A stretch of 16,032 nucleotides of DNA from Eubacterium sp. Its GTDB lineage: Bacteria > Bacillota > Clostridia > Lachnospirales > Lachnospiraceae. The notes under the pieces were generated by a model that had not been told where the DNA came from, made no database searches, and was given only the letters and a program-made list of their open reading frames with translations. The stretch covers positions 1-16,032 of the forward strand of contig JABUSX010000240.1 in assembly GCA_021442545.1 (NCBI GenBank), read 5' to 3'. Position 1 is the first letter of the stretch; each line of letters opens with the position of its first letter. The translations under genes and the position numbers were made by a program. This document shows positions 1 to 6,928 of the stretch, piece by piece.

Positions 1-1
1 G

Positions 2-721
2 CTGCAAGAGAAGATCGATGCCCAGCGGAGAGAATTTCTGGCCAATGTTTCCCACGAACTGAAAACCCCGATTGCTCTGATCCAGGGATACGCGGAAGGC
101 CTCCGGGAGAATATTCTTGATGATCAGAAAAGCCGTGAGGAGTATGCAGGCGTTATTGTCGATGAAGCGGCGAAAATGAATCATATGGTAAAGCAGATCA
201 CAGCCCTGAACCAGCTTGAATTCGGAGAGAACGCTCCGGATATGGAGGAGTTTGATCTTTCCGAACTGATCAGCGGGATGCTGGAACGGATGAAGAAACT
301 TTTTTCCAAAAATGAAGCTTTGATCGAATTCAGACCGGACGGTCCTGTGCCGGTTATCGGCGATGCCTTCCAGATTGAGGAGGTCATATCCAATTATCTG
401 ACAAATGCCCTGAATCATCTGGACGGAGACCGTACGATCGAGATCTCCTTTCATGTGCAGGATGATGTTGTGGAAACATCGGTTTTCAATTCCGGAAAAC
501 CGATCCCGGAAGAAGAACTTGAAAAGATCTGGGTAAAATTCTATAAAATCGATAAGGCGCGGACACGGGCATACGGAGGGAGCGGCATCGGTCTTTCCAT
601 CGTGAAGGCGATCATGGATGCGCACGGACAGACCTGCCGTGCTGTCAATTACAAAGATGGGGTGGCTTTCTGCTTCACTTTGTCTCTTGCAAAACATTCA
701 CCTGAAAAAAATATAAATTAG
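2..721 (+). CDS. Sensor histidine kinase, 3' part (5' end outside window)
   Basis: This is the C-terminal 239 residues of a membrane-type sensor kinase of a two-component system. The frame is open from base 2, so the gene begins left of the window. The H-box (VSHELKTP) has its phospho-accepting His at 53-55, so the DHp dimerisation domain is present. The ATPase domain follows: the N-box reads NYLTNALNHL (about 391-420), the G1-like region FNSGKP (485-502), an F-box KFYK near 535, and the G2 loop GGSGIGL at 575-595. This VanS/PhoR-like HisKA-HATPase_c arrangement autophosphorylates on His and passes phosphate to a response regulator, which would be expected upstream and is not visible. The sensor, membrane helices and HAMP domain are missing only because of the window edge. 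The signal sensed cannot be inferred. The stop is TAG at 719-721. Confidence 0.93.
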   Translation: MQEKIDAQRREFLANVSHELKTPIALIQGYAEGLRENILDDQKSREEYAGVIVDEAAKMNHMVKQITALNQLEFGENAPDMEEFDLSELISGMLERMKKLFSKNEALIEFRPDGPVPVIGDAFQIEEVISNYLTNALNHLDGDRTIEISFHVQDDVVETSVFNSGKPIPEEELEKIWVKFYKIDKARTRAYGGSGIGLSIVKAIMDAHGQTCRAVNYKDGVAFCFTLSLAKHSPEKNIN

Positions 722-763
722 AAATTTTCAACGAAAACGGAGTTGAAATTTCGTCTTAATTTT
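721..763 (+). terminator. AT-rich hairpin after the kinase gene, possible terminator
   Basis: Arms GAAATTTTCAAC (721-732) and GTTGAAATTTC (742-752) pair along 11 bp with one bulged T and a 9-nt loop. A weak T-rich tail (GTCTTAATTTTG) follows. The hairpin begins on the last base of the kinase stop codon. The stem is AT-rich and the tail interrupted, so termination may be partial. It could instead be an operator upstream of the next promoter. Confidence 0.4.
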
Positions 764-787
764 GATGCCTGTTATAAAAAAAAGATT

Positions 788-817
788 GTGACATATCTTT
801 GCGGAGTTTGCTATAAT
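788..817 (+). promoter_or_regulatory. Extended -10 sigma-A-type promoter for the CarD gene
   Basis: A perfect TATAAT (812-817) is preceded by TGC (809-811), forming an extended -10. GTGACA (788-793) lies 18 bp upstream and matches TTGACA at five of six positions. Transcription would begin near 824, leaving a leader of about 45 nt before the ATG at 870. Confidence 0.7.
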
Positions 818-869
818 GTATGGAAGGAAGGGCATTTTTCAGTCGGCATAGGGCATTCTGAGGTGGGAC

Positions 870-1373
870 ATGTATAAAAAAGGTACTTACATTGTATACG
901 GTATGAGCGGCCCTTGTCTTGTGGAAGATATCACCAGATTGTCCATACCCGGTTGTGACAGGAAAAGAAAATATTATGTGCTGCGTCCTGTTATAACGGA
1001 CAAAAGCACCATCTATTCACCGGTCGACAACGAAAAGGTCGTGATCCGCGATCTGATGTGCAGAGATGAAGCGGAAGAGCTGATTATGCAGATTTCGGAT
1101 ATTCCCGAAATCATCGTGGAAAATGAAAAGGTCCGGGAGGAACAGTATAAAGAGATCATCAAACAGATCAATCTCCGGCAGTGCATTGCATTGTTGAAAA
1201 CGCTCCTTCACAAAAAGAAGGAGCGTCAGGAAGAAGGCCGTAAATTTACAACCGTTGATGAACGTTATTTGAAAGAAACAGAGATCATTGTCAGCAGCGA
1301 ACTTGCGCTGGCTCTCGGGGAAGAGCGAAGCGTGACGGACAGAAAAATCCGGGAATTAATCACAGCCGTGTAA
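870..1373 (+). CDS. CarD/CdnL-family transcriptional regulator
   Basis: This 167-residue cytoplasmic protein has the N-terminal signature of the CarD_CdnL_TRCF family (residues 1-65: YKKGTYIVYG, then GPCLVEDI, then YYVLRP and a Pro-Val-Asp turn). That Tudor-like domain binds the RNA polymerase beta subunit. A helical C-terminal part follows (about 70-167, rich in Lys/Glu/Arg); in this family it contacts DNA upstream of the -10 element and stabilises open complexes. Length matches the usual 150-170 residues. AGGTGG at 861-866 precedes the ATG, with rather short spacing. The gene is monocistronic: it has its own extended -10 promoter upstream, and its stop codon sits in the loop of a terminator hairpin. 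Family assignment is secure; whether it acts globally or on a few promoters cannot be read from the sequence. Confidence 0.88.
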   Translation: MYKKGTYIVYGMSGPCLVEDITRLSIPGCDRKRKYYVLRPVITDKSTIYSPVDNEKVVIRDLMCRDEAEELIMQISDIPEIIVENEKVREEQYKEIIKQINLRQCIALLKTLLHKKKERQEEGRKFTTVDERYLKETEIIVSSELALALGEERSVTDRKIRELITAV

Positions 1374-1390
1374 ACGGCTTTTTTTATTTT
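1364..1390 (+). terminator. Intrinsic terminator overlapping the CarD stop codon
   Basis: AGCCGT (1364-1369) and ACGGCT (1374-1379) form a 6-bp stem with loop GTAA, followed by a T-rich run through about 1390. The TAA stop (1371-1373) lies within the loop, so the last codons form part of the terminator. Confidence 0.75.
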
Positions 1391-1436
1391 ATACAGATCA
1401 GGTGTTTCAACGAAGAAGCACCTGATCTGTATTTTT
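1391..1436 (+). terminator. Second, stronger hairpin terminator in tandem
   Basis: A perfect 14-bp inverted repeat, ATACAGATCAGGTG (1391-1404) with CACCTGATCTGTAT (1419-1432), has a 14-nt loop and is followed by five Ts (1432-1436). It lies between the convergent CarD and RND genes. The T tract suits plus-strand transcription. Read on the minus strand the stem is followed by A-rich sequence, so it is not a canonical terminator for the RND transcript. Confidence 0.75.
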
Positions 1437-1461
1437 GTATCTGTTTGTTATCTTTTCTCAT

Positions 1462-4400
1462 TTATCCTTTTCCCGTCTCTTTTCCGGAGCTTTCTTCGGC
1501 TTTTTTTTCTGCAAGGAAGGCGGCTGCATCATCCGGCAGTTCATCGAGTCCTTCACCGACATCGACGGAGAGCGGTTTGCGGCGGAACAGGATATCATAC
1601 ATGACCGGGATAATGTACAGAGTCATGAGGGTCGCATAGATCAGACCGCCGGCGATTACAAGTGCCATATCTCCGCCGAGCTGGCTTCCGATTCCTTTTC
1701 CGAATATCAGCTGCCCCATGGCCAGAATCGTCGTAAGAGCCGTCATCAGGATCGGACGCATACGGGTCTTTCCGGTTGCAATCAAAGCGTCCCGCCGTTC
1801 CATGCCTCCCAGACGGAGCTGGTTTGCAAAATCCACGAAGACGATGCCGTTGTTGACAACGGTACCGATCAGGATCAAAAAGCCCATCAGTGCAAGAAGG
1901 GTCAATGGTCTTCCGGCAATAATCAGAGCCAGCATGCCGCCCGTAAATGCAAGAGGGATGGTAAACATGACGATAAAGGGTGAAAGCAGGCTCTGGAACT
2001 GAGCTACCATGACCAGATAGATAAACAGAAGGGCCAGAAGAAGCATGACGGTCATCTGCTCCAGCATTTCCGAGATCTGGCTGGTTTCTCCTGATTCGGA
2101 TATCGTATATCCGGGAGGAAGGTTGTTTTTGAACGTATCGATCTGAGGCTGCAGTTCACGATTCAGGAGAGTGAGGTTTTTTCCTTCCTTTGGTTTTGCC
2201 GAAACAGTCACATAGCGGGTGAGATTTTCGCGGGTGATCACATTGGGGGTCGTTGTTTCTTCAATAGTTGCAATTTCCCCAAGCCGGATCGTTTCGGGAA
2301 TTTCGTTTTCGGTTTTTTCGGCTGTGGTCTCTTTTGCTGCAGCGGACGCGTCATTTCCTGCGGAAAACATCTGTTCCAGACCGGATGCGGAACCGAAAGA
2401 AGAGGATGAACCGAAGCTGCCGGTGTTTCCGCTCATCTGATTCATATCGGCCGCATTCGTTTCGATCTCCATATCAAGGAGATTTTCTCTGGTCAGCGGA
2501 TCAGTCCTGTCGGAAATCGTTACCTTCATATCGATGCCGTTTACCGTAATCGATGTGGAAGAGACGGAGGTTTCCAGCCGGGATGCGATCTTCTGATAGA
2601 TACCTGCGACCGTCAGACCATATTCTGTAGCTTTGTCTTTGGAAATATGCAGCTGCAGTGTGGCATCACCGGTCTCACTGCCGTCCCTGACTTCCGAAAA
2701 ACCATTATTCTCTGAGATTATTTCTTTTAGTTCGGAAGCAAGTGAGGCCAGCATTTCTGCATCCTGTCCGTATATGTTTATGGTGAGTCCGCTCTCGGAG
2801 GTAAAGGAAGTCAGATCCGTCAGTCCGCTGGAGGAAGCCGTTACCGTGCAGGGAAGATCTCTGACTGCGTTTTCGATATCCTTGCTGATACGTTTTATTG
2901 TTTCGGGAGCGGCATCAGAATCAGCAACCGCGTAACCTACATAGAGACGGTAGTCGGAAGAGGAACTGCCTCCGAAGGACGTAAACAGATTGGTGCTGCT
3001 TCCTTCGTCCATGATTCCGATATCGTTTACGCCATCAACTTTCAGGATCCGATCCACTACATCATCGACAACAGCATAGGCGTCCTCACGGGTCGGCGGG
3101 TCTTCAACCGTGACGTTGACCTGTATCGAATTGGAACTCATTTCCGGGAAGTAGACGATACCCATGCGTGTAAGCTGCCAGACACTGAGCACCAGAAGAC
3201 CAATCGTGACGGCAAGTACGGGAAGCTTATGATTCAGACAGAAGCCGAGGCTCTTTCCGTAAACTTTCTGCATGGCAGAGAGAATCCGGAATTCCTTTGG
3301 CTTCGTGTTTTTCAGGATGCTGACGGAGGCGGCAGGAACGACTGTCAGAGCGGCAAGAAGGGAAGCGGCCAGACAGTAGGCGATCGTCAGAGCCAGGGGC
3401 ATCAGAAGCTGCCGGACGGTTCCTGAAGTGAAGACCGCCGGGAGGAAAACACAGATTGTTGTCAGAGTTGATGCGATGATCGGGCCGCGGACCTGTACAG
3501 CTCCCTGAACAGCCGCGCGTCCCGGAGCAATTCCTCTGTTTCGAAGCCGGTAGATATTTTCCATGACAACAATAGAATTGTCTACCAGCATACCGATGCC
3601 CAGAGCCAGACCGGAAAGCGTCATCATATTCAGGCTCAGGTTCGTAAAATAGATCAGTACAAGGGCAAACAGAACCGAGAGGGGAATACTGATGGCAACG
3701 ATCAGAGTGGGCTTTATTGCGCGCAGGAAAATAGCCAGGACGATCACGGCAAGAATCGCTCCGAGAAGCATACTGGAAAGAATATCCTTGATGATATAGG
3801 TGATGTAGACACCCTGATCCATCATGGGGACATAGTCCATTCCGTCAAACCGGCTCTGCAGTTCGGAAAAGGCATTCATACAGCTGCGGGAAACTTCGTT
3901 TGTTCCTGCGGTGGAAGCCTTGTAGATACAGACCATAACGCCGTTTCCGCCATTGAGATTGGAATAGGCTTCTCCGACATTATCGATGACGGTCACATCG
4001 GCAACATCTGCAAGGCGGACGGCGCCGATCGGTTCCACGTTCATCAGGAGGACCTGGCTGAGCTCTTCAGGGGTCTTATATTCATCACCGATGCGAAGAA
4101 GCCAGGCGTTGCTGTCTTTGTCGTCAATATAGCCGGCGGGCATCTCGAAGTTCTGCGCATAGATCATACCGGACAGGACAGCCGGAGAAAGAAGAGCATC
4201 CGCGTTTGCGTTTTTCAGCGCCTCTTTCTTTCCTTCCTCGTACTGTTCCTCTGCTGCAGAAAGCTGCTGCTCTGCTGCAGAAAGCTGTGTCTGAGCGGAT
4301 GAAAATCCGACGGAAGCCTCCAGCTGAGCCTGTGTAATACCGGCATAGCCGCTGCGCAGCCCGGAAAGAAGAGACGGCGTGCTCTGGATCCCTGCCTGAA

Positions 4401-5907
4401 GGGAATACAGAGCGGACAGGGCTTCGTTGATTTTTTCCGTTACCTTCCCGGAAATATCTTCTTCCGACATCTGATGAAGAATGTTTTCGATCTTCACAAG
4501 GTCGGCAGAGATTTTGGAAATAGCTCTGAGCAGCGCAGAAGAGGAAGAAGCATCGATGGCATTCACGTTTACTGAAAGTGATGAGAGAGCGTCTTCCAGA
4601 GAGAGTCGGGATGTTTCCAGAGCATCCTCCGTACCCGTGGATGCGGAAGCTTCTTCATCTGCCGCAAAAGCTGCGGCAAGCTGTGCTTCCAGATCGTCGA
4701 TCTGTGCCCGGACCGCATCGGAAGAAAGGGATGTTTCATCCTGTTGTGCGGCAAGCTCTGCAATGGCGGCATTGACAGAATTCAGCTGTTCCTGAAGAGA
4801 GGCAAGAGACAGATCGAATTCCGCAATGGAGGCGAGGGTCTCTTCGTCAGGATCTTCTATGGAAAGAAGTTCTTCCAGTATCTTTGCGATCTCTTCGATC
4901 TGCTGCTGCAGTTCGGTTTGCTGCTGCTGCAGTTCTTCAATCTGCGCCGCCAGAGCGGCAGCCTGTTGTATGAGTTCGGAAAACTGAGCAGTATACTCCT
5001 GTATCTCCTTCTGAATCGCCCGGATTTCTTTTTTGGTCAGAGCAGAGTCCGGAAGCTCTTCGGCTTTCTGTGTGATTTCGAAGACGGCATTGTTCAGGCT
5101 TCCCAAAGCCACAATCAGATTGTTTGTAAGGTCGATCACAGAGTTGGCGGCGTCGATCACACCTCCGTCGACCTGGTCAAAAACAGCATTGGAAACCTGT
5201 GAACCGAAGGATCCTTTCTGTTCCTCAAGTTCTTTCTGCGCTTCGTCAACAGCTTTCTGTGCATCATCCAGTTCCTTTTTTGCATCCGCCAGAGCCTTGT
5301 TGGTCTCTTCGAGGATGCGGTCATTCAGAAGGTCGATCTTTTCACTGTTCAGCTCTACCTGCACACTTTTTTCCACGAGACCGATCGTGCGTACACTGGC
5401 AACACCTTCCTGACGCTTCATATAGGGGACAACTTCATCCCGGACGAAATCGGAGAGTTCGTAGACATCATATCCTTTTCGATCTACGGCTACGTACATT
5501 GTTGCCAGCATGTCCATGCTGAATTCCATGATCGTCGGTGTTCCGACGCTTTCGGGAAGTGAACCGGACAGTTCGTCAATGGCACCTGATACCTTGACGA
5601 TCGCACTGTCCATATTCGTATCACTCTCGAATTCCATCTGAATCAGGGCGTAATTCTCATAACTGCTGGAAGTGAGATTTTTTACGCCGGTAATGGTGCC
5701 GAGGGAGTTTTCCAGCGGCATGGTCACGGAAGCTTCGACACGTTCGGGCGAAGCGCCGGGGTACGGCGTCACAACGATCAGATAGGGCATGCTGAACTTA
5801 GGGAGCAGGTCTGTGGAGATCCGCGTGACGGAGATGATGCCGAGGGCAATGACGATGATGACGGCAACAAGAATAGTAAATGGTTTTTTTACACTGAATT
5901 TTTCCAT
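1462..5907 (-). CDS. RND-family (AcrB/HAE1-like) efflux permease with large coiled-coil insertion
   Basis: This 1481-residue inner-membrane exporter should be proton-driven, with substrate unknown. The RND plan is clear: TM1 at about 11-29, first extracytoplasmic loop, TM2-TM6 at about 708-865, a second duplicated half starting near 895, and a terminal TM cluster at about 1285-1440. TM4 carries GMLVDNSIVVMEN (D776, N777), matching the AcrB Asp407/Asp408 pair with the second Asp as Asn; TM10 has VVNNGIVFVDF where AcrB has Lys940. Both variants occur in Gram-positive homologues. The family is usually 1000-1070 residues. The excess is mainly a Gln/Ala/Glu-rich coiled-coil insert (about 201-572), plus a Ser/Gly-rich linker (about 1155-1205). 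No membrane-fusion or outer-membrane partner is adjacent. It starts 15 nt after the MerR gene with no clear Shine-Dalgarno site, suggesting translational coupling. Confidence 0.93.
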   Translation of the reverse strand: MEKFSVKKPFTILVAVIIVIALGIISVTRISTDLLPKFSMPYLIVVTPYPGASPERVEASVTMPLENSLGTITGVKNLTSSSYENYALIQMEFESDTNMDSAIVKVSGAIDELSGSLPESVGTPTIMEFSMDMLATMYVAVDRKGYDVYELSDFVRDEVVPYMKRQEGVASVRTIGLVEKSVQVELNSEKIDLLNDRILEETNKALADAKKELDDAQKAVDEAQKELEEQKGSFGSQVSNAVFDQVDGGVIDAANSVIDLTNNLIVALGSLNNAVFEITQKAEELPDSALTKKEIRAIQKEIQEYTAQFSELIQQAAALAAQIEELQQQQTELQQQIEEIAKILEELLSIEDPDEETLASIAEFDLSLASLQEQLNSVNAAIAELAAQQDETSLSSDAVRAQIDDLEAQLAAAFAADEEASASTGTEDALETSRLSLEDALSSLSVNVNAIDASSSSALLRAISKISADLVKIENILHQMSEEDISGKVTEKINEALSALYSLQAGIQSTPSLLSGLRSGYAGITQAQLEASVGFSSAQTQLSAAEQQLSAAEEQYEEGKKEALKNANADALLSPAVLSGMIYAQNFEMPAGYIDDKDSNAWLLRIGDEYKTPEELSQVLLMNVEPIGAVRLADVADVTVIDNVGEAYSNLNGGNGVMVCIYKASTAGTNEVSRSCMNAFSELQSRFDGMDYVPMMDQGVYITYIIKDILSSMLLGAILAVIVLAIFLRAIKPTLIVAISIPLSVLFALVLIYFTNLSLNMMTLSGLALGIGMLVDNSIVVMENIYRLRNRGIAPGRAAVQGAVQVRGPIIASTLTTICVFLPAVFTSGTVRQLLMPLALTIAYCLAASLLAALTVVPAASVSILKNTKPKEFRILSAMQKVYGKSLGFCLNHKLPVLAVTIGLLVLSVWQLTRMGIVYFPEMSSNSIQVNVTVEDPPTREDAYAVVDDVVDRILKVDGVNDIGIMDEGSSTNLFTSFGGSSSSDYRLYVGYAVADSDAAPETIKRISKDIENAVRDLPCTVTASSSGLTDLTSFTSESGLTINIYGQDAEMLASLASELKEIISENNGFSEVRDGSETGDATLQLHISKDKATEYGLTVAGIYQKIASRLETSVSSTSITVNGIDMKVTISDRTDPLTRENLLDMEIETNAADMNQMSGNTGSFGSSSSFGSASGLEQMFSAGNDASAAAKETTAEKTENEIPETIRLGEIATIEETTTPNVITRENLTRYVTVSAKPKEGKNLTLLNRELQPQIDTFKNNLPPGYTISESGETSQISEMLEQMTVMLLLALLFIYLVMVAQFQSLLSPFIVMFTIPLAFTGGMLALIIAGRPLTLLALMGFLILIGTVVNNGIVFVDFANQLRLGGMERRDALIATGKTRMRPILMTALTTILAMGQLIFGKGIGSQLGGDMALVIAGGLIYATLMTLYIIPVMYDILFRRKPLSVDVGEGLDELPDDAAAFLAEKKAEESSGKETGKG
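4192..5307 (-). other. Coding segment for the coiled-coil insertion in the RND exporter
   Basis: This segment encodes roughly residues 201-572. It splits the first periplasmic-type porter domain between VELNSEKIDLLNDRI and the helix beginning SPAVLSGMIYAQN, which are adjacent in ordinary RND pumps. It holds heptad-like stretches (ELQQQQTELQQQIEEI near 324-339; QLSAAEQQLSAAEEQY near 541-556) separated by Asp/Ser-rich turns near 350-360 and 413-427. Several antiparallel helices are therefore likely. Its placement outside the membrane is inferred from RND topology. Confidence 0.75.
4250..4287 (-). repeat. 21-bp-period direct repeat within the coiled coil
   Basis: TCTGCTGCAGAAAGCTG occurs at 4250-4266 and again at 4271-4287, a period of 21 bp, which is one heptad. 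It encodes the repeated QLSAAEQ. A second pair with the same period, TGCTGCTGCAGTTC, lies at 4901-4914 and 4922-4935. Both suggest growth of the coiled coil by heptad duplication. Confidence 0.75.
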
Positions 5908-5922
5908 GATCGATGCAGCGGC

Positions 5923-6798
5923 CTAATCCGCAATGCTGACAAAAATATACTTCAGGTAACGCCGTTTCTGATCCGGTCCGACCAGATTTACAAGACTCAG
6001 ACTGAATACGTCTGTAAGCAGTTTCAGATTCTTTTCGACAATAAATGCGGCAAAACGACGGTAGATATCCTTGATGTCGCCGTCGGTCTCGCGGCAGGCA
6101 ATAGCGGCGATTCTTCTGGAGGGAAGCGTAAAGGCAGTGACCGATTTCCATGCCGCAATAGATTCCGGAAAGGCTTCTTCGGCAGGAACCGTGCCGGAGG
6201 AATCGGCCTGACGCAGGCTGATAACCTTGATATATCGGTAATCTTCGTTCAGAAAGTCAGCCGCGTCCATAGCCGTACCGGCGGGGAAGGCGCCTGCCAT
6301 ATCCGGGAAAAGATGAACATGATGCTGGATATCCTGAGCAATATCGGAGAGAGAATAGGCATTTCCGGACGCAACAGGTGCCATAAGAAAAACGATGCCC
6401 TCAGGGCAGTCGGTTATGGTCGGAACACCGTACTCATGCGCATGAAATACGGAATCCAGGGCAACCACGCCGGAAAGCTGCCGGATCTTACGGTCCAGAT
6501 CGGCACGCTGCCGTTTCAGCTCTTCGATCTGAATGCCCATCTGAGGAATGAATCCGGCCTGATTGGCATTCAGCAGATAGTCCCGGATCTCTCTGGTCGG
6601 AGAACCGGCGATCCGAAAAGTGGATATGAAATAGAAGGATCCGATCTGCGCATAACTGTAGTAATGATAGCCGTTTTCGGGATCCTTCCACGGGATCAGA
6701 AGCTGCTGCTTTTCATAATAACGAAGGGTATCGCGGGTCGTACCGCAGATACGGGCAAAATCTCCTGACTGGATCGTATAATCGTGATCTTTATTCAT
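5923..6798 (-). CDS. MerR-family transcriptional regulator
   Basis: The product is 291 residues. The winged-helix HTH is at residues 7-75 (YTIQSGDFARICGTT, then TRDTLRYYEKQQLL and the wing ENGYHYYS). It is followed by a dimerisation helix rich in Arg/Leu/Glu (about 88-110) and a C-terminal domain of some 170 residues, resembling the GyrI-like effector-binding domains of multidrug regulators. The start was set at 6798 rather than an ATG 14 codons upstream (6840): AAAGGA lies 8 nt before 6798 on the minus strand, and the longer version would run into the promoter region. It sits directly upstream of the RND exporter and in the same reading frame, separated by one TAG and 15 nt. This implies one transcript and probable control of the pump in response to a bound ligand. 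The ligand is unknown. Confidence 0.9.
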   Translation of the reverse strand: MNKDHDYTIQSGDFARICGTTRDTLRYYEKQQLLIPWKDPENGYHYYSYAQIGSFYFISTFRIAGSPTREIRDYLLNANQAGFIPQMGIQIEELKRQRADLDRKIRQLSGVVALDSVFHAHEYGVPTITDCPEGIVFLMAPVASGNAYSLSDIAQDIQHHVHLFPDMAGAFPAGTAMDAADFLNEDYRYIKVISLRQADSSGTVPAEEAFPESIAAWKSVTAFTLPSRRIAAIACRETDGDIKDIYRRFAAFIVEKNLKLLTDVFSLSLVNLVGPDQKRRYLKYIFVSIAD

Positions 6799-6822
6799 AT
6801 GCGATTTCCTTTCCGTTTCCGG

Positions 6823-6853
6823 TTGACATGGGGGTAACACCCACGTTTATCAT
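6823..6853 (+). promoter_or_regulatory. Promoter for the degV run, possibly with a MerR-type 19-bp spacer
   Basis: A perfect TTGACA (6823-6828) faces degV. The best -10, TATCAT (6848-6853), is 19 bp away, the long spacing typical of MerR-activated promoters. A small dyad GGGT-AAC-ACCC (6832-6842) is centred almost exactly in that spacer. A poorer -10 with 17-bp spacing (TTTATC, 6846-6851) cannot be excluded. Confidence 0.5.
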
Positions 6854-6865
6854 ACACTATAAACG
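6844..6865. promoter_or_regulatory. Palindromic operator between divergent merR and degV
   Basis: CGTTTAT (6844-6850) and ATAAACG (6859-6865) are perfect 7-bp inverted arms around an 8-nt spacer. The palindrome covers the -10 elements of both divergent promoters. A wider inverted pair, ACCCACG (6839-6845) and CGTGGGT (6875-6881), encloses it. Binding by the adjacent MerR protein is an inference. Confidence 0.45.
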
Positions 6866-6884
6866 AAAAACGATCGTGGGTCAA
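6856..6884 (-). promoter_or_regulatory. Promoter for merR-RND operon
   Basis: Reading the minus strand, TTGACC (plus 6879-6884) and TATAGT (plus 6856-6861) are separated by 17 bp. Transcription would start near 6849, about 50 nt before the MerR start codon. The -10 overlaps the palindrome at 6844-6865. Confidence 0.6.
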
Positions 6885-6928
6885 AGTGATTATCAGAAAA
6901 TCATGAGATATCCGGAGGGTGAAAAAGT

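Noticed and set aside
1435..1983. 182-codon plus-strand ORF opposite the RND 3' end
   Set aside because: It is antisense to a clear RND coding region, has a His/Gln-rich composition with no family features, and no ribosome-binding site. It is a shadow frame.
4901..4935. CTG-rich tract as a possible repeat array or microsatellite
   Set aside because: It encodes Gln heptads in the coiled coil and is only two repeat units long; it is explained by the protein.
6799..6840. Longer MerR start at 6840
   Set aside because: The extra 14 residues lie upstream of a good ribosome-binding site for 6798, cover the TTGACA of the degV promoter, and are not part of the MerR fold.
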